From the NCBI GenBank assembly GCA_001566295.1, contig KQ964246.1, positions 3,534,001 through 3,598,000 of the forward strand: a DNA stretch of 64,000 nucleotides, read 5' to 3'. The position numbers and the translations under genes are program-made. The first letter of the stretch is position 1, and every line of letters begins with the position of its first letter. Shown here piece by piece: positions 45,101 through 58,213 of this stretch. The stretch is from Microdochium bolleyi. Its lineage: Eukaryota; Ascomycota; Sordariomycetes; Xylariales; Microdochiaceae. A model generated the notes under the pieces. That model was not told the origin of the DNA. It saw only the letters and a list, made by a program, of their open reading frames with translations, and searched no databases.

Positions 45101-48100
45101 CTACCCGTTCTCACAGTCGCCAACGACAGCCTCAGATGTCCGAAGCAGCAAGTGACAAACCCATCGTCGTGTGCATGCCATGGTCAGAGCTGCCTCAGCT
45201 GCACACATTATGAATGTGCTGTGTCTCAAGACCGGGGCCTGCGTGTGGGCCCTTGCGATGGTGACGGAGCTGCATTTCGGCTTTGCCTAAGTGGGCAGCA
45301 GTCATCGGATTGGCGTTCTTTCGCGAAGCGACATCCAAGTGTTCGCTAGTTTGAAGATCCCTGTGTCCAGGGTCGGCGCGCCGGCACGCGGGCAAGTCGG
45401 CAGCTTGTCGCGCGCTGGCCCATTGAATGAGCTGATTTGGCCACGATACTTTCGGCTGCGGCTCTGTTCGTGCTGGGGAAGGGTCACATTCGCTGCTATC
45501 TTGCGCTCCGGGGGTTGTACAAGCATGGATTGGTTGTTTTCAGGCCTCGGACCGGCGAGAGCGATGCCGCAACGGGATGATAAGCGCGCCGCGTGCGGAC
45601 ATCTCACGAACGGTGCTGGCTGGCTATGGGCAGCCGACGCGGTCCGCCAAGTCCGAACGATCTGCATGGAGGCGTCTGGGAGCCAGAACCACTTTTTAGC
45701 CTGATGAGCCGCAGCAAATTCCCGCACAACCTGGCTAGTCGGGCGACAGGACGAGGGGAGGACAAGACCTTGTAGGATGTTGGTTGTGCAGAGCCATCTG
45801 ATGGAGGGGTTGCCGACGCCATCCCCACTTGGAATGTCCAGACTGCGGATGGGCGCTGCAGGGCATCGAGTCGACCGTGCGCGCCGAGCGGCGCTAGGAG
45901 ACACTGGACCTGCCCGTTGCGAACAAGGCGAGCGTGGAGAGGCTGACCAGGGATGATCGGGCCATGTCCGGGTCAACAGGAGGTACCGTCCCGCAACCTG
46001 GAGGCGACGCGCGTTGGCCCCCGAGCACGTCTTATCAGTGGCTTGGAGCGAAAGCCTCCGCATCAAGCCCCGGGGAGCGTTGCGTACTCCAGGCTCGGCG
46101 GCAGCAGGACGCCTCTGAATACCGCGACGTTGTTCCTGTGCATGTGGATGATTAGCACGCGGTATGGTGCGGATCTTGAGTGTGAGAGTTGACTGCCGGA
46201 TATCGGGATCGGTGACAGCATAGGCAGTGGCCCTCTGCGCAGCCGTACCTGTGTCTCCAGGCTGTTGATGATGCGTGGTAAACTTGATGTTGCTGCGCAG
46301 GTGGTTTCGGTGTTTCTCGGCGGCAAGATGCAACCCTGTTGCGCGGGTGCTCTCGGGCCTGCCTTCCTCGCCTGTCCGGCGCACCTTGGTGCGGCACAAG
46401 CACAAGGCTCGCCCGCATAAACAATATCCACGGCGGACTTTACTGTGGCCTTGTGCTCATTTCGATGAGCTCGCTTGTCGGGCGCGTCGACCCTCAGCAT
46501 CGCAAATTCACATGTTCTGCTTCCAGGCGACGCCCACCGACGACGATGGAAGAGGAAGTCACTACAGCCTGCCCCATCTCCGCGGCAAAGACAATGCAGA
46601 TCCCGCGGTGAACCAGGCCAAGATCATCCTCTCACCGAGGATGCCGCACCTGTGACCGTCCGAAAATTACCGGCGTTGCAACAAGGCCTCATCCACAGGA
46701 CAAGCATAGCTCCTCGCATAGCCGGCCCTCATTTCGGCACCTTCCATGCATCTCCGGCGACCCAGATTGCAGCCGAGAAGCTTACACATAAACTTGGAAT
46801 CGCCATTGCCATGCCATGTTTGGACACCTTGATCATCGAGTCAGGAAAGCCAAGTCGGGTACTGCTGCGAGCCATCGACTCACCACAGTTGTGCTGTTGA
46901 CAAGCCCCGCTACCATTTGATGCAGTGGGCGATCTGGGCAGCTTGCACACCACGTCCCTGCCAATGCCGACAACGCAAGAATTGGTGATCTGGACTCAAC
47001 GGCGTTACGCCGAGGTTGTGGAGAACAATGGGGCCTCCCACATCAGCACAGGGCACTTTTTTGTGGGCGGCAGGGGCTCCCTGCGCTCCTCTCCCGTACA
47101 ACAAGCCAGTGCGCCAGGGTCTGTCAGCCAAGAGGCCGATACTGTAGCGCTTCCAATGGAGTGTCCTTCAAATGCCCGGGTTGCTGCAATAATTACAGCG
47201 CGGCTAACAAGCTCATTGCCTCACGAGTCTATCGATCAGACACTCAACCAATACCCCAGCTAATCCCAGGCCCTAAGGCATGTGAACTTGTCGTGCTAGC
47301 CGAGCAAAGTCCGCACGCACTGCGCGGGTGACCAGGAAGGTGTGGATCAGTGTGTACCTGAGTCTGGTACATCTGTCATTTCAACACACCTGGTGCCCGA
47401 ACAACTAACACAATCGGGACACGCGTCTCGAGTGTTGCACAGTGTACTTTGACCTGTTCATTCATTCTGACTTATTGTGAGAGGAATGATGCAGTGATCG
47501 GTGTTTACGTAAGTCTTTCAAAGATTCCAGCAAGCCGCCTAGGTCTCCGATGTCCCCTACTCACAAACCTGGAACGGGCCCCTGTGGGCCATGATGTAGC
47601 ACGGAGCAACAGGTGCCATCACCTCGAATCAAGCTCTGAGAGAATACCTGACAGAACGCCGGTGCCGGAGAGAGTAGCGCTCGACCTTCCGAAAATTGTG
47701 TGCCGCATTCCGAAGCACACTCTATCCGTTGGCTGGTGCGGCCCGACGGACACTTGCTCCGGGACTTAGTGTAGAGCTGGTTGGTGGTTTCGGTTTCATA
47801 TTACGCAGAACACAACAAGATCCCACACAACCCGCATGCTACTTGTCATAGTACTTGCTAGAGCATATGGGAAAGAGTCTGACGCTTCAAAGAACAAGGG
47901 CAGTGCAGTGTCAAAGAGTTGCATTGCATCTGCGGGTGGAAATCTGTCCCAGTCCAAATTTCTGGGCGCGAATCTGGACCATACAGTAACAACGGCTGAC
48001 AAGGACACCTTGTCTGCATTTAAAAGGGCGTGCTGTCCCACGCGGGATGCTGGCCTCGGGGAAGCAGAGTGTTGCGTCCGGACCCATCAGGGTCCCATTA

Positions 48101-51100
48101 GATGACGCGCATGAATTAATGGGATGTGCAGGCCAGACCATGCGCCTTGCAATCTGTCTCGGTCGCCGTCATGCGTGAGGTTCCTGATGGCTCTCGTGGT
48201 TGATTCCGGATGGATATTTTCCAGCACGCATCTGCCAGATTTTCTCTCGTCTCAGAGCGAGGGGCATCCTTCTCCATCTGAGGATACGACCGTTAGCTTT
48301 CGGCTTTTCGGGGGGTCGAGAAAAGAAATTGCCCAGTGACGAAATGACATATTTTGTCGTTTCCAGGTTAGGTGACATGCAAAGAGTGTCTGTATAACGA
48401 GGCCCAGTTGCATGACACCCCCACCCAGGGTGATGCTCCGGCAGCACCAAGACAGCCACGCATATGTAGGGTGAGTTGTCCAATTTCGCCGCTGGCAGCA
48501 GATGGCTCAAACTGCAACCTGGCAGGTACATCCCGATATAACCCATGTGAACCCTTGTCCTTGAAACTGCTGCTAGAGCATGATGTGCAACAAGACACGG
48601 CCCAGTTCTTTTCTGGAGTCACGATCAGACAGATGAGCTCCATTCGTCGGGGTCTCCTCACTATTTACGACAAGCTCCGCAGAGAAGGCAACCAAGACTT
48701 CCGCGAGGGATCTTCTTGACCTGATTTACAACCACAACTATGCACGATGGCATCATCACAGCAGGACGCGAGATGAAACCAGAACCCAAAGAGAGCGAAA
48801 ATGATGTACAAGATCAGCGGATAGCTCGCCAAGCAGAAGAGCAGGCTGATCCTCCCGACCTAGAGTGAGGGGCCTGCTTGCAACAGCAGGTACTCCGCGC
48901 CCTTGCTTGGTCCGACTCCGACCACACCTTCCTGCCTGTCGAACGTATTGTGTCATCCAGGGTGATCTACTGGCGTTTTTCTTGCGCAGTCCCCTGATGA
49001 CAATGTAACCTCAAGCCACTGCAATCTCGATACCATCTTCGCCCGGCTTGATGACCCGCGGCTTTCACCGAAAAATCATTCGATAGTTGGCCTCCGTCGA
49101 TTACGTACCACGATCTCCATCCCTGTTTCCAACAGGTTAGCATCAGACAGGCAACAATATGACGAGGAATTCTTCCATGGTTGGACAAGATGTACGACTG
49201 ATTGACGCACCAAAAGTCTCGGAAGAAGGAACATCGATACAACTTAATTGATCATCCTTCCAGGGACGTCTCTCAAAGCGCCACACAATTATCCATATTC
49301 TAAAATGCTTGCTTTCCCTTGCTAGTATTACGTGCGTGGACCACTTCAGTCACAATGAGTCCCAAGAACAAGAGTGCCGGCGGTAAGCCCGCCTACGGCT
49401 GGCAAAGCCTGCGAGCGTGCAAACAAGTCTATTGGCCCGTCACATCGTTCCCGACGGTCTGGCTCCATGTCGCACGACAGCTTCGTGGGCATACAAGTGG
49501 CCTCATGCTTCGCAGGTCGGTGCACACCATGCCTGACGCAAGCTACTGCATGGTTGGAAGAACGGCTGATCGGGGGATCACACCTCTAAAGCCTTTCCTG
49601 CTTTTCAGAGGGCATCAACGGAAACCTGGAAAGCCCCTCGTGTAGTCAAGGGCAACCCTATTCCTCCCTGTAAGTCACGATAGATCAAGAGACTCACAAC
49701 TCGGCGAGAATTGGACGCCATCCAGTTTTCCTTGTGGGGCGGCACAGCATACTACTTTGCTTCACGTACTGAATACCATTGCAATGATTGCTGCACATAA
49801 ACTCCCCTAACCCAATAACGCCGATGCAGAAAGCCGGTCAAAACAAAGTAAGTCAAAGAAAAAGCAAAACCTACACTCAAGAAAGTCTGTCCGCCGACCC
49901 CCAGCCGCTCGGCCCGGTTTTCGGGAGCCAGCTCGCGGGGCTGTAAGTTTGTACGCCATCTTCTTGGCCGCATCGTGTCTTTTTGCTTTTTTTCCCCCTT
50001 TCGATATCGTCCTTCAACCCCTCCATCCTCCTTCCTTGACAGAAGGGCTGGCCAACCCCAGCTTACGCAGACGTCACAGAACTGCAACAACCCTTGATGT
50101 AAGCTGTCCCTCTCTGCCACACCCCTCCCCCTCACGTTCGTTCGTTCCTCTTTCGTGCCTCGGCAGCTACAAAAGGGCACGGGCGCCACTGACACGATGT
50201 GGTTTGCTGGTGTTGATATTTCGTGAAAAAAGGTGGGACGAGTCTGCACAAGACGAGGACGAGAGTCCGGACATATCTTCGAGGGGAAGCTGTGCCGGTG
50301 CCAAGTCCGCAGCCCTGGCCGTGCCTGGACTCCTGAGCCCTCTTCTGCTTCTGCCGCTTCTGGTGTTTCGTCCGTCTCAGCTGCCAATTGTTACCTTGCC
50401 TACCGGCTCCCTGATGCTCGCAGGGTAGGCAGCCTACTCATGAACGCAGCCTGAGCACGGAACGAATCCGCTTCAGAGAACAATAGAGCAGGCATCATGG
50501 AGGGTTGCATGAACGCGTGACTAGAGCCAGGGTCGCTGCTTTTAGTCAACGAAAAGCTGGGCCCGGTAGACGCCGAGCCCTGGGAAGTGCGGACTTCTTC
50601 AACTGTCAAGTGGGATCTCGTCCGGGCTCAATGTGCGACCCGTGCTGAAGTTTTTGGTTGCGGTGGCTGTGCCATCGACTCTTACTCTTATTTAGAAGTA
50701 CCGTGTCGTCAAGTCGTTTCTTGGCAGCTTACAACTCACGGAATGAGATAGTACTTGGCCAGTGGGAGACAGAAACGAGCAGAACTGCATTGGAGTGAGA
50801 GAGAGTATAGGTATATATTATACATCCAAAGTAGACATGTGTCGGTGGTTCCCAAGGATGCTGCCTTGTTAGCGGGAGGTGGTAGTGCTCATCAACGCAT
50901 GTCAGCTACAGCCATCTCTCTTATGATTTGGACCTCAGGCCGCTTATTTGGATGGAGCTGTGCAGGAGAATTGTTGACTGTCAGAATGTCCTGTCGAGGC
51001 ACACAGCACTTTAGATGAGCAAGGACCCCTATGCAGGCTCTGAGCAAACTTTTCGCAGCTGCTGGCCAAGGGACGCTCAGGCATGTGACCGCTCCGACGG

Positions 51101-51489
51101 TGGACTACATCACTTCTCCTCTGCCTGAGATGTCTGACACTTTGTAAGCGTGAGCGGATTCACTGGCGGTCTGATGAGCAGATCCGTGGCCCCTTTTTGA
51201 AGCGTCATGCGCATCTCGATGTATGGTTACAGGTAAGCAGGGCCTGGAACTTGCGGTCGTCCGCTTCACTATCATTTTTAGGCCCTCAGCTTTGTCACAC
51301 TCGTGAAGTCTTGAAGCTTCGAGTAGGTCACGATCGTCTGAAGAAAATGCCAGGTCCTTTGCTGAAGCCAGAACACAGAAAAGCCTGCCAGCATCCGTTT
51401 AGGTTCATGCTGACAGGGCTTTTAAGGACTTTGCATTGGGTAGAACGAATTGGCAATCAGTAAAAGAAAGGAAGGTCAAGGTGCAAGCG

Positions 51490-51562
<73 letters not shown>

Positions 51563-52351
51563 TTGGAACGGGAAAAAAAAATTAAACGCCTATCGTCGAG
51601 CTAATTGCAACGTCGCACAAGCGTCGTTCGTTTCTGCACATCTCGAAACAGGAGCGAGTCGTTGTACTTAATTATATTTTGCGAGAAACAAACACATTTG
51701 CAGGTTCGCTTGTTGCGATGAACTCATTGAGGCGAAAATCATGGACTTTTTGCTCGGGTTCAAGTTGGCTTGTTTTGTATTCTTGCACGTCGCGTCACAA
51801 TTCCCTGGCATCAAAAGCGAGGATCGAGCTTTCACTCGCCAGTTTCTTGACATGATCGAGAAGACAAGTGGTTCTCGTTTCCAATCCCATAGGCTCAATT
51901 GCACAGATGACCGTAGCCTTTGACAAGACAGAAGCAGTGGGGCCAGTAAGTTGCGCCAGGCTGAAACACAACAACATGCCAATGCAGCGTATGCCGCGGC
52001 TCTGGGCAATGTCACAAATGTGTCGCTGGTGAGTACGTCATTGCCTGGGAGAATTGCCGGTGATGATATGCACGGGGGGAAATCGAGGTTAATACTGGGA
52101 CGGTGATTGCCACCAGGCAACACTCCGCGCCTAGTCGGCTGCTGCGCCTTGCGGAGGTCCAGCCAAGCCTCACCGTCAGCTCAAAGAGGCAAGCACAATC
52201 GTGCGCCTGACCTTGTCCCACGTCAAAGTGTCTCGCTCCATCCGACCAGCTTAAGAATCAGCCGCCGTCCACTACATCTCCTGTCCGCACAATCTTAGAT
52301 CGCATTCTCTCTCCTCTGACCCTCCCAGACACCAGAGCCTTCTCCGCCGGC
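42135..52351. other. 10 kb gene-poor region
   Basis: The left kilobase is the GT2 promoter and leader. The remainder has no frame with a recognisable domain or a convincing spliced model. The longest frame (minus strand, 45302-46405) lacks an ATG at its start and reads as random low-complexity sequence. A 71-base poly(A) run lies at 51490-51560. No terminal repeats, reverse transcriptase or transposase remnants were recognised. Confidence 0.5.
51490..51560. repeat. Poly(A) run of 71 bases
   Basis: An uninterrupted run of A on the plus strand, followed by a G/A-rich stretch with a second run of nine A. It could mark the 3' end of a retrotransposed sequence, be a microsatellite, or be an assembly artefact. 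No upstream coding remnant or target duplication was recognised. Confidence 0.9.
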
Positions 52352-53401
52352 ATGCCTGATGACTATAAGCCCCCTCCCGGCCCGCCGCCGTCATACGCGA
52401 GCGGCAAGCAGCAGAGCGACGACTATGCTCCGCCACCAGGCCCTCCGCCATCGGGGTTCCAGAAGCTCGCCTCAAACAATCCCTTCAACCCCTTCTCGCG
52501 CAAGCACAAGGACCAGCAGCAGCAGCAACAGCAAGAGGAGCAGTATGCCCCGCCACCCGGGCCGCCGCCCCAGCACGACTGGCAGACAGCCGTCCCGGAC
52601 ACGTCGCTGCTGCCACCGCCGCCGGCCTTCTTCACCAGCTTCGAGTTCTCCCCCACCAACAATGCCAGTGGCGAGGAATGTGCCCTGGGAGAGCAGTGGT
52701 GTGTCCGGTTCCCGCTCTATCGGTCGCAGGGACTTGACGGAGCCGCCCAGGCCGCTCTTGCCATGGGCAACATTAATCTCTTTGCGCCGCCGACTTTCCG
52801 GGGATCGGTGACGAATGCTGGAGTAGGCGTTTGGCGTGTCGAGACTCGCGGAAGTGCACCGGACACATGCCTTGCGACCTACCCACCATTGTATACTCCG
52901 GCCCAGGCGCCTTCGCATGGAAACCCTCGGAAGCGGATTTACTACGAGGTTAACATCGCCCGCAACAACAAGTCCGAGGTCGATCTGGCCCTCGGGTACA
53001 CGGCCCCGCCATACCCAGCCTTCCGGCTGCCGGGCTGGCATCGTGGAAGTCTCGCCGTGCACGGAGACGACGGCAGCAGGTTCGTCAACGACAACAAAGG
53101 TGGCCAGTCGTTTGTGGGGCCTTTCAAGCCTGGTGACACTGTCGGCCTCGGCATGGACTTGACCCTCGGCGCTGGTGGTCAGGGCATCAATGTCATCATC
53201 TTCTTCACGAGGAACGGAGTGTTGGAAAACCAGTGGAACCTCTACGAGGAGAGAGACAATGAGCAGGACGCCCCTCTCGAGGGCCTGCAGGGCTACCACG
53301 ACTTGTGCGCGGCCATTGGTGTCTTTGAGCAGGTCAAGCTCGAGGCAGTCTTTGCCCCTGGCATGTGGAAGTGGCAAGGCTTCCATACTCAAGCACTGTA
53401 G
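52352..53401 (+). CDS. SPRY-domain protein with proline-rich N terminus
   Basis: Probable adaptor with a SPRY/B30.2-type domain; fungal members related to Ssh4/Ear1 help target membrane proteins to ubiquitin ligases and vacuoles, but this protein lacks an obvious transmembrane segment, so that role is not implied. It is a single exon of 349 residues with the start MPDDYKPPPGPPP. The N terminus has three copies of a Y-x-PPPGPPP motif (near residues 5, 29 and 65), which could bind WW or SH3 domains, and a Gln run. The core, residues about 115-345, contains SPRY features: YYEVNI, DLALGYTAPPYPAFRLPGWHRGSLAVHGDDG, FKPGDTVGLGMDL and IIFFTRNG. The last residues, FAPGMWKWQGF, close the domain. Function is otherwise unknown. 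Confidence 0.87.
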   Translation: MPDDYKPPPGPPPSYASGKQQSDDYAPPPGPPPSGFQKLASNNPFNPFSRKHKDQQQQQQQEEQYAPPPGPPPQHDWQTAVPDTSLLPPPPAFFTSFEFSPTNNASGEECALGEQWCVRFPLYRSQGLDGAAQAALAMGNINLFAPPTFRGSVTNAGVGVWRVETRGSAPDTCLATYPPLYTPAQAPSHGNPRKRIYYEVNIARNNKSEVDLALGYTAPPYPAFRLPGWHRGSLAVHGDDGSRFVNDNKGGQSFVGPFKPGDTVGLGMDLTLGAGGQGINVIIFFTRNGVLENQWNLYEERDNEQDAPLEGLQGYHDLCAAIGVFEQVKLEAVFAPGMWKWQGFHTQAL

Positions 53402-56400
53402 TCTGGTTTTGTGTAATGACATACTTCTGGGAGGCCCATTTGAGTTATCAGATTTTGTAGTATCAGGAACGACAAATATCTGTCCTCTCTAGGATCTCGT
53501 CGCTGATGAACATGGCTTACATCGCTGATATCATATGACCGTACACGAAATCATCTAGGCAACGTATGCGACACACAGAAAAGCCATTTGCAAGTTTTGC
53601 TTTCCGTTACTTGATTACTGGACCGCACCCGAACCCTTCGAGGCTGAAGTGACTGAATTATTTGTCTTCCGTGCGGCTGCACAACCACTGGTGCACACCA
53701 CCCAGCCGTAACGCATGACGACGAGGATCTTGCGTTACTTGAGAATTCATGACTAAAAGCACGATAGCTGCACATATTCCTCTTGTCAGTAGCTTCTGCT
53801 ATTGTCTTGCGTACAAACCTACCACCACCAAGGACAAGAAAGACTCCCCCGTGCCCACAGAGCGATCAACCCAGAATACGCTCCTCCGTCGAGCCATGGC
53901 GGAGGGCGCCGCCCGCTGGGTTGCAGGGCAGGATTCATGACACATCTTGCTACGACGGGTACTGAACCGTCGTCGTTCGCAAGCCTTTGTTTCTCTATAG
54001 CTGGAAGTTTCTACTTTTGGCACTTTTTCTTCCCTACCACGACCACCACGAGGCAGTCGATCAGCGGAAGCAATTCGATGAAGTTCACACAAGACCAATA
54101 CTATCTGCCTCATAGAATTCCGCCAGATGGGTGTCGTCGTTATAGCACACACAAGTGATATACCCTTTCCCGTGACTCACTCACCTCGCCTCGCCTCAAG
54201 TCGCTCTACCCTTTCGGGCTCCGGATGTCGAAGGCGCGATTGCGAAGCACAGACCGGGTTCATCGTCATGAGCATTAAAACGATGATCATATATGTCCGG
54301 TTTCCCCAAAAGTCTCGCATTGAAGAGGGTTCGCTAGTGGGGCCCTGCTCTGTAGCATCGATCGCCCCAGCATGGTTGCCTTGCCTTGCCTTGCCGGATC
54401 GTCCTGCCAGCTTTGCCGCACCCTATCGTACTGTAGTCCAAGGGTCCCAATGAGTTGTCACAAACCCCCGCTGGGGGAGCACACACTGACCAGGCCATGA
54501 CTAGGAGGTGGTGATGTAGTAGTTCGCCACGCAGAGAAGCAAACAGACGCGCGGACAGACATAGAAAGACCCGTCCCGGCGGTCTTGAGACGGATTGCCA
54601 TTCTCACCTTTGTCAGGCTCAGGATAAAATCCCAAGGTCCGATGAAGTCATGCGCATTGCGCATGGACGGGCTTCGTCTGATGGCATCATTGTCCAGATG
54701 AACCGAGCCTGCGGAGAGCTAGATCGGACCCAGAGCGGGCGCTAGAAGGATCTAGAAGAAGGTGCTCCTTGCTCCGAGTGCCGGCGCTGGAGAGTGGAAA
54801 TGCTCCCGGGAGATTAAGAATCATGCGCGCGCCCAACCTCCAACTCTTCGCCCGCGTTCTTAGACGGCACCTGGCTTGCGTGTCGGTTTAGAGCTAGGGA
54901 ACTATGGATCATGCCCAGTATGTGAGTCGGCACCCGAGGTCTTGGTAATGGCCAGTGACATCCCAAGCGTGATGTGCCGTCATGGGCCAGGCCCCCGTGT
55001 CTCAGTGGCATTTCGCCGTCTGAAGAGGCATACACTCAAGAGGTCGAAGACTATGGTTGTCTGGAAGTACAACGTGGATGTTTTGCCGCATGCCGGAAAT
55101 TCAAGATGAGTCGAGCGACATTAGCCTGCACCGGGTTAGCTCAGAACCTCGCACGCAAGCCGACACGCCACTCGCATCTGCTGGACAAATATGTCGCGAA
55201 GTCTTTGAGATGACCACGGGTCCAGGGTTCCGCGATGCAAACTTCCTTATGCAGCTGTGTCGATGAGGATTCGACGTCATGCCTGCTCCGTGCCCTTGTG
55301 GTGGGGGCGGTGTGGACTCCCTTCACCTCGCATGAAACGAGAAACAAGCGGGCGGCAACTTTACAACGCGCATCCTGGCTTCAGTCCAAGGCTGGATTCT
55401 GGACAGCGCGTCGCTTGCCCGAAATGGTATCAGTGCCGGGGTAAGCTGCAAGCGTGCATGTGGGATCAGACCGGAAAACAAAAATAACAAGCGGGAGACA
55501 AAGGCTGGTTGACCAGAGGGAGCTGAGACGGGCGATCTCTTTCCGGACCGGACAAGAGCAGTTAGAGACCTGGAAGCAGGGATTCCGTTGCTTTGTTTCG
55601 CGGTGGGTGGAGATGAGATGCTGCGAGAGAAGAAGCAAAGAAGGTTGACCGAAGCCAGCTGACGCCGCTAGAGGCGAGCGGGCACAACGGAGGCAGTGAC
55701 CTTACTTAGGCTGAAGCTGGGCTTGACTGGATGCGACGAAGCTCAGCCCATTGAGAGTGGCCGCTCGAGTGTTGGCTAGATTCGAACAATGACGATGCTT
55801 TGTGTCCATGGAGATGGAGCCTAGGGTCCTTGGGCGGACCCGAGCCGCGAGCATGCGCAAAGTGAGACATGCATGGCAGAAGCCGCGCGACTGTCTCTGA
55901 GGCGTGTCGCCGGTCTGACACCACTTTGCGCATGCGGCGCTTGCATGCGGTGGATTTCGAAGAGGGTGAGCGAGTGCATGGTGATCAAGCTGTGGGATAT
56001 TGTGATTACTTAGGCAGAAGGCCCCTTGGCACGGGGCTGGACGTGAGCAGATAGGTACTGACGTGATAAACTCAGAACTGGCATGAGTATCCTCTGAACA
56101 GTCCAAGGTCGCTCTTGTGTCGACGTTGTTCTTTGCCAAAAGGACCAGGCGGCTTTGAGACATCTGGGACCCCAGAGCGGCTGGCCCGCGCGTACCTGCG
56201 TCAACACCCTTTCCAGGCTGCGCATGTGTGCGGGTGGAGTCGTGCCGAGCCCGTGCGCCTGCGTGGCATCGCATCACAACCCCGATTGCATCCTCTGGGC
56301 GACATTGTGACGGCGAACCCTTCTCGCCGCTCAAGTGTGCAGCAACAGTAAAGAGAAGAAAACAACTCCCACGGCCAACATGCTCGGGCCTGCAGCTTGC

Positions 56401-58213
56401 GCAGAGTGCGTCTCGTCTTGCCGTGCATCCGCCCCTTTGACCGGCCTTGCCTGTGCTTCGCGAGAATGCGATTTGGACCATTGATTGTCTCATGTTGCTG
56501 CCGAGTTGGCTGAAGAAATCGCTGGCATGCAGTCAGGACCCCGCCTCACGACAGACGTCCTTTGTCAACGCCGTTCCCTCAGAGGCTGCTGATGTCACGG
56601 CCAGAAGCGGAGACGAGAGGCGGCCATCTGATCTCGTTTCGGCATCACAAAGGTCGCAGTCGCAGGAGCCAATTTCCCACGAACCCACAGTGCCATTGGG
56701 CTGACAGGGGATCCTGCCTGCACAACTCGAGCCAGCAGCGTGGGTGATTGTAGGGGCATGAGAGGCTACACAAGCTTCATGTCCCAATGCCGGGCTAGCC
56801 TGCTCACGGGCACCGCCGCCAAGGCAGCGTCCCAGCGGCATGACTATCCTCGGACTCGATCGTCGTCGGCCACTCCGGATCAGTGCAGAGTCGCATGTCA
56901 TGAGCACACCAGCACCAGCAGAGTGAGGGCGCGTCTCTCCGGCGCGTGTCTGTCCGGCGAGCAGGTCGATCATCTCGCGTCGTGACTGGCAGGCTGGGCA
57001 ACAATGCAGCTAGGCCGTGTGCAACGAGCTGTCGAAAGGAGCACCAGAGACCAAAGGGAGTAACTAGCGGACATGCGCGAAAGGCCAGAGAAGAGCCTGA
57101 TGTTGTTGTCAGTCTTGTTCCCTTTTGTCGCTTGAGCAGTCCGTCGTGCAGAGTCGCATCCCTGTGCCTGGACTAGCGCGGGCGCATTGCTCTTGCCCGG
57201 CCGCTAAAGGTTCCCAGGAACAAAGCCATCATCCATGGATCCTCTGCTGCACCTGCCGAGAGACTCTAAGACGCCGTGCTTCGCGCCTGCCCTCGCTGCT
57301 CGTCCACCTTGTCTTGGTCTTCTTTCCTTTTTTTGTTGCAACGCGCCTGGCGACTGCTTCGCTCCGTGACTCGACGGTCGCAACACATAATACTCACCAG
57401 CACGGCCTCACACAGCGAGTGCATGGACTTCTGTCTCCTTGTCGACTGCTCACCCACACCCCCCGGCTCGCATCCACTCTGGCTCCCTTGACTCCTCCGT
57501 CGTAATAAGCGCGAGGTCAACACCGCCCAGCCCCCGGCCCTCTGGCTGCTCTCCACGCCCGCGCTCGCGCCACCTCGGCCGCTCTCTGCGCATCTCCTCG
57601 CCTGCACGTAGGTTGCGCTGCTCTGCTCTCCTCCCGCCGTTTCCTGCCCGAGCCTCTCCTTCACGCTTCACCGTCCCTCAGCATCGCCTCAGCACCAGGC
57701 CTGCGCTGTCGTGAGCAGCCCGACGCATCCTTGCTGCTGTGTCGCACACCGACCCACGCGTCCGACATCCCTCGACTGAGGAGCCGACCGCTGACTCCGC
57801 GCCTGTCTGCCCCAGCGTCCAATCGCCAGCACCTCCCGGCCACACCTGCTTGCAGCCCAACCTGGCGAGCCCTCAATCCCACAGCCACGCATAGCTTGCA
57901 CTGTCTTCCGACCTGCAACCTCCTATTCGAGTCCTGTCTCTTCACCTCTCCACCGCATTTCAAGGCAACGCTGTCGTCGCAGCAGAGATACCCGCCTGAC
58001 AAAAGGGGTATCGCCAGACCGACTTCGTGCCCGATAACCACTAGCGCGGCCAACGCCCAAGAGTTGCCAACTACCGGCCCGTTCTGTCGGCCACCGCCGG
58101 TTTAGGCTTTTTGTTTTGGTCATCTGTCCGGCGTCAATTGACGACACCCAATCAGCACTTCTTGCAGGTGTCGCCCAGCTCATCCCAGACTCCACGCGGC
58201 CAGCGCGTGGAAG
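53402..58213. other. 4.8 kb region without supported genes
   Basis: It holds the SPRY gene 3' flank and, from about 57200 to 58213, a long C/T-rich stretch that is probably the promoter and leader of the kinase gene. The open frames between show no domains; many exist only because of GC-rich composition. Confidence 0.5.

Noticed and set aside
45302..46405. 367-codon minus-strand frame in the gene-poor region
   Set aside because: It begins at TTG and not ATG, shows no domain, and has Arg/Pro/Ser-rich composition like random GC-rich DNA.
49752..50387. 211-codon minus-strand frame with a hydrophobic C-terminal segment
   Set aside because: No ATG at the start and no recognisable family; a spliced small membrane protein cannot be excluded but is not supported.
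55770..55800. A GTTCGAATC-like T-loop on the minus strand, suggesting a tRNA
   Set aside because: The flanking bases do not form a 5-bp T stem, and no A box or acceptor stem is found around it.
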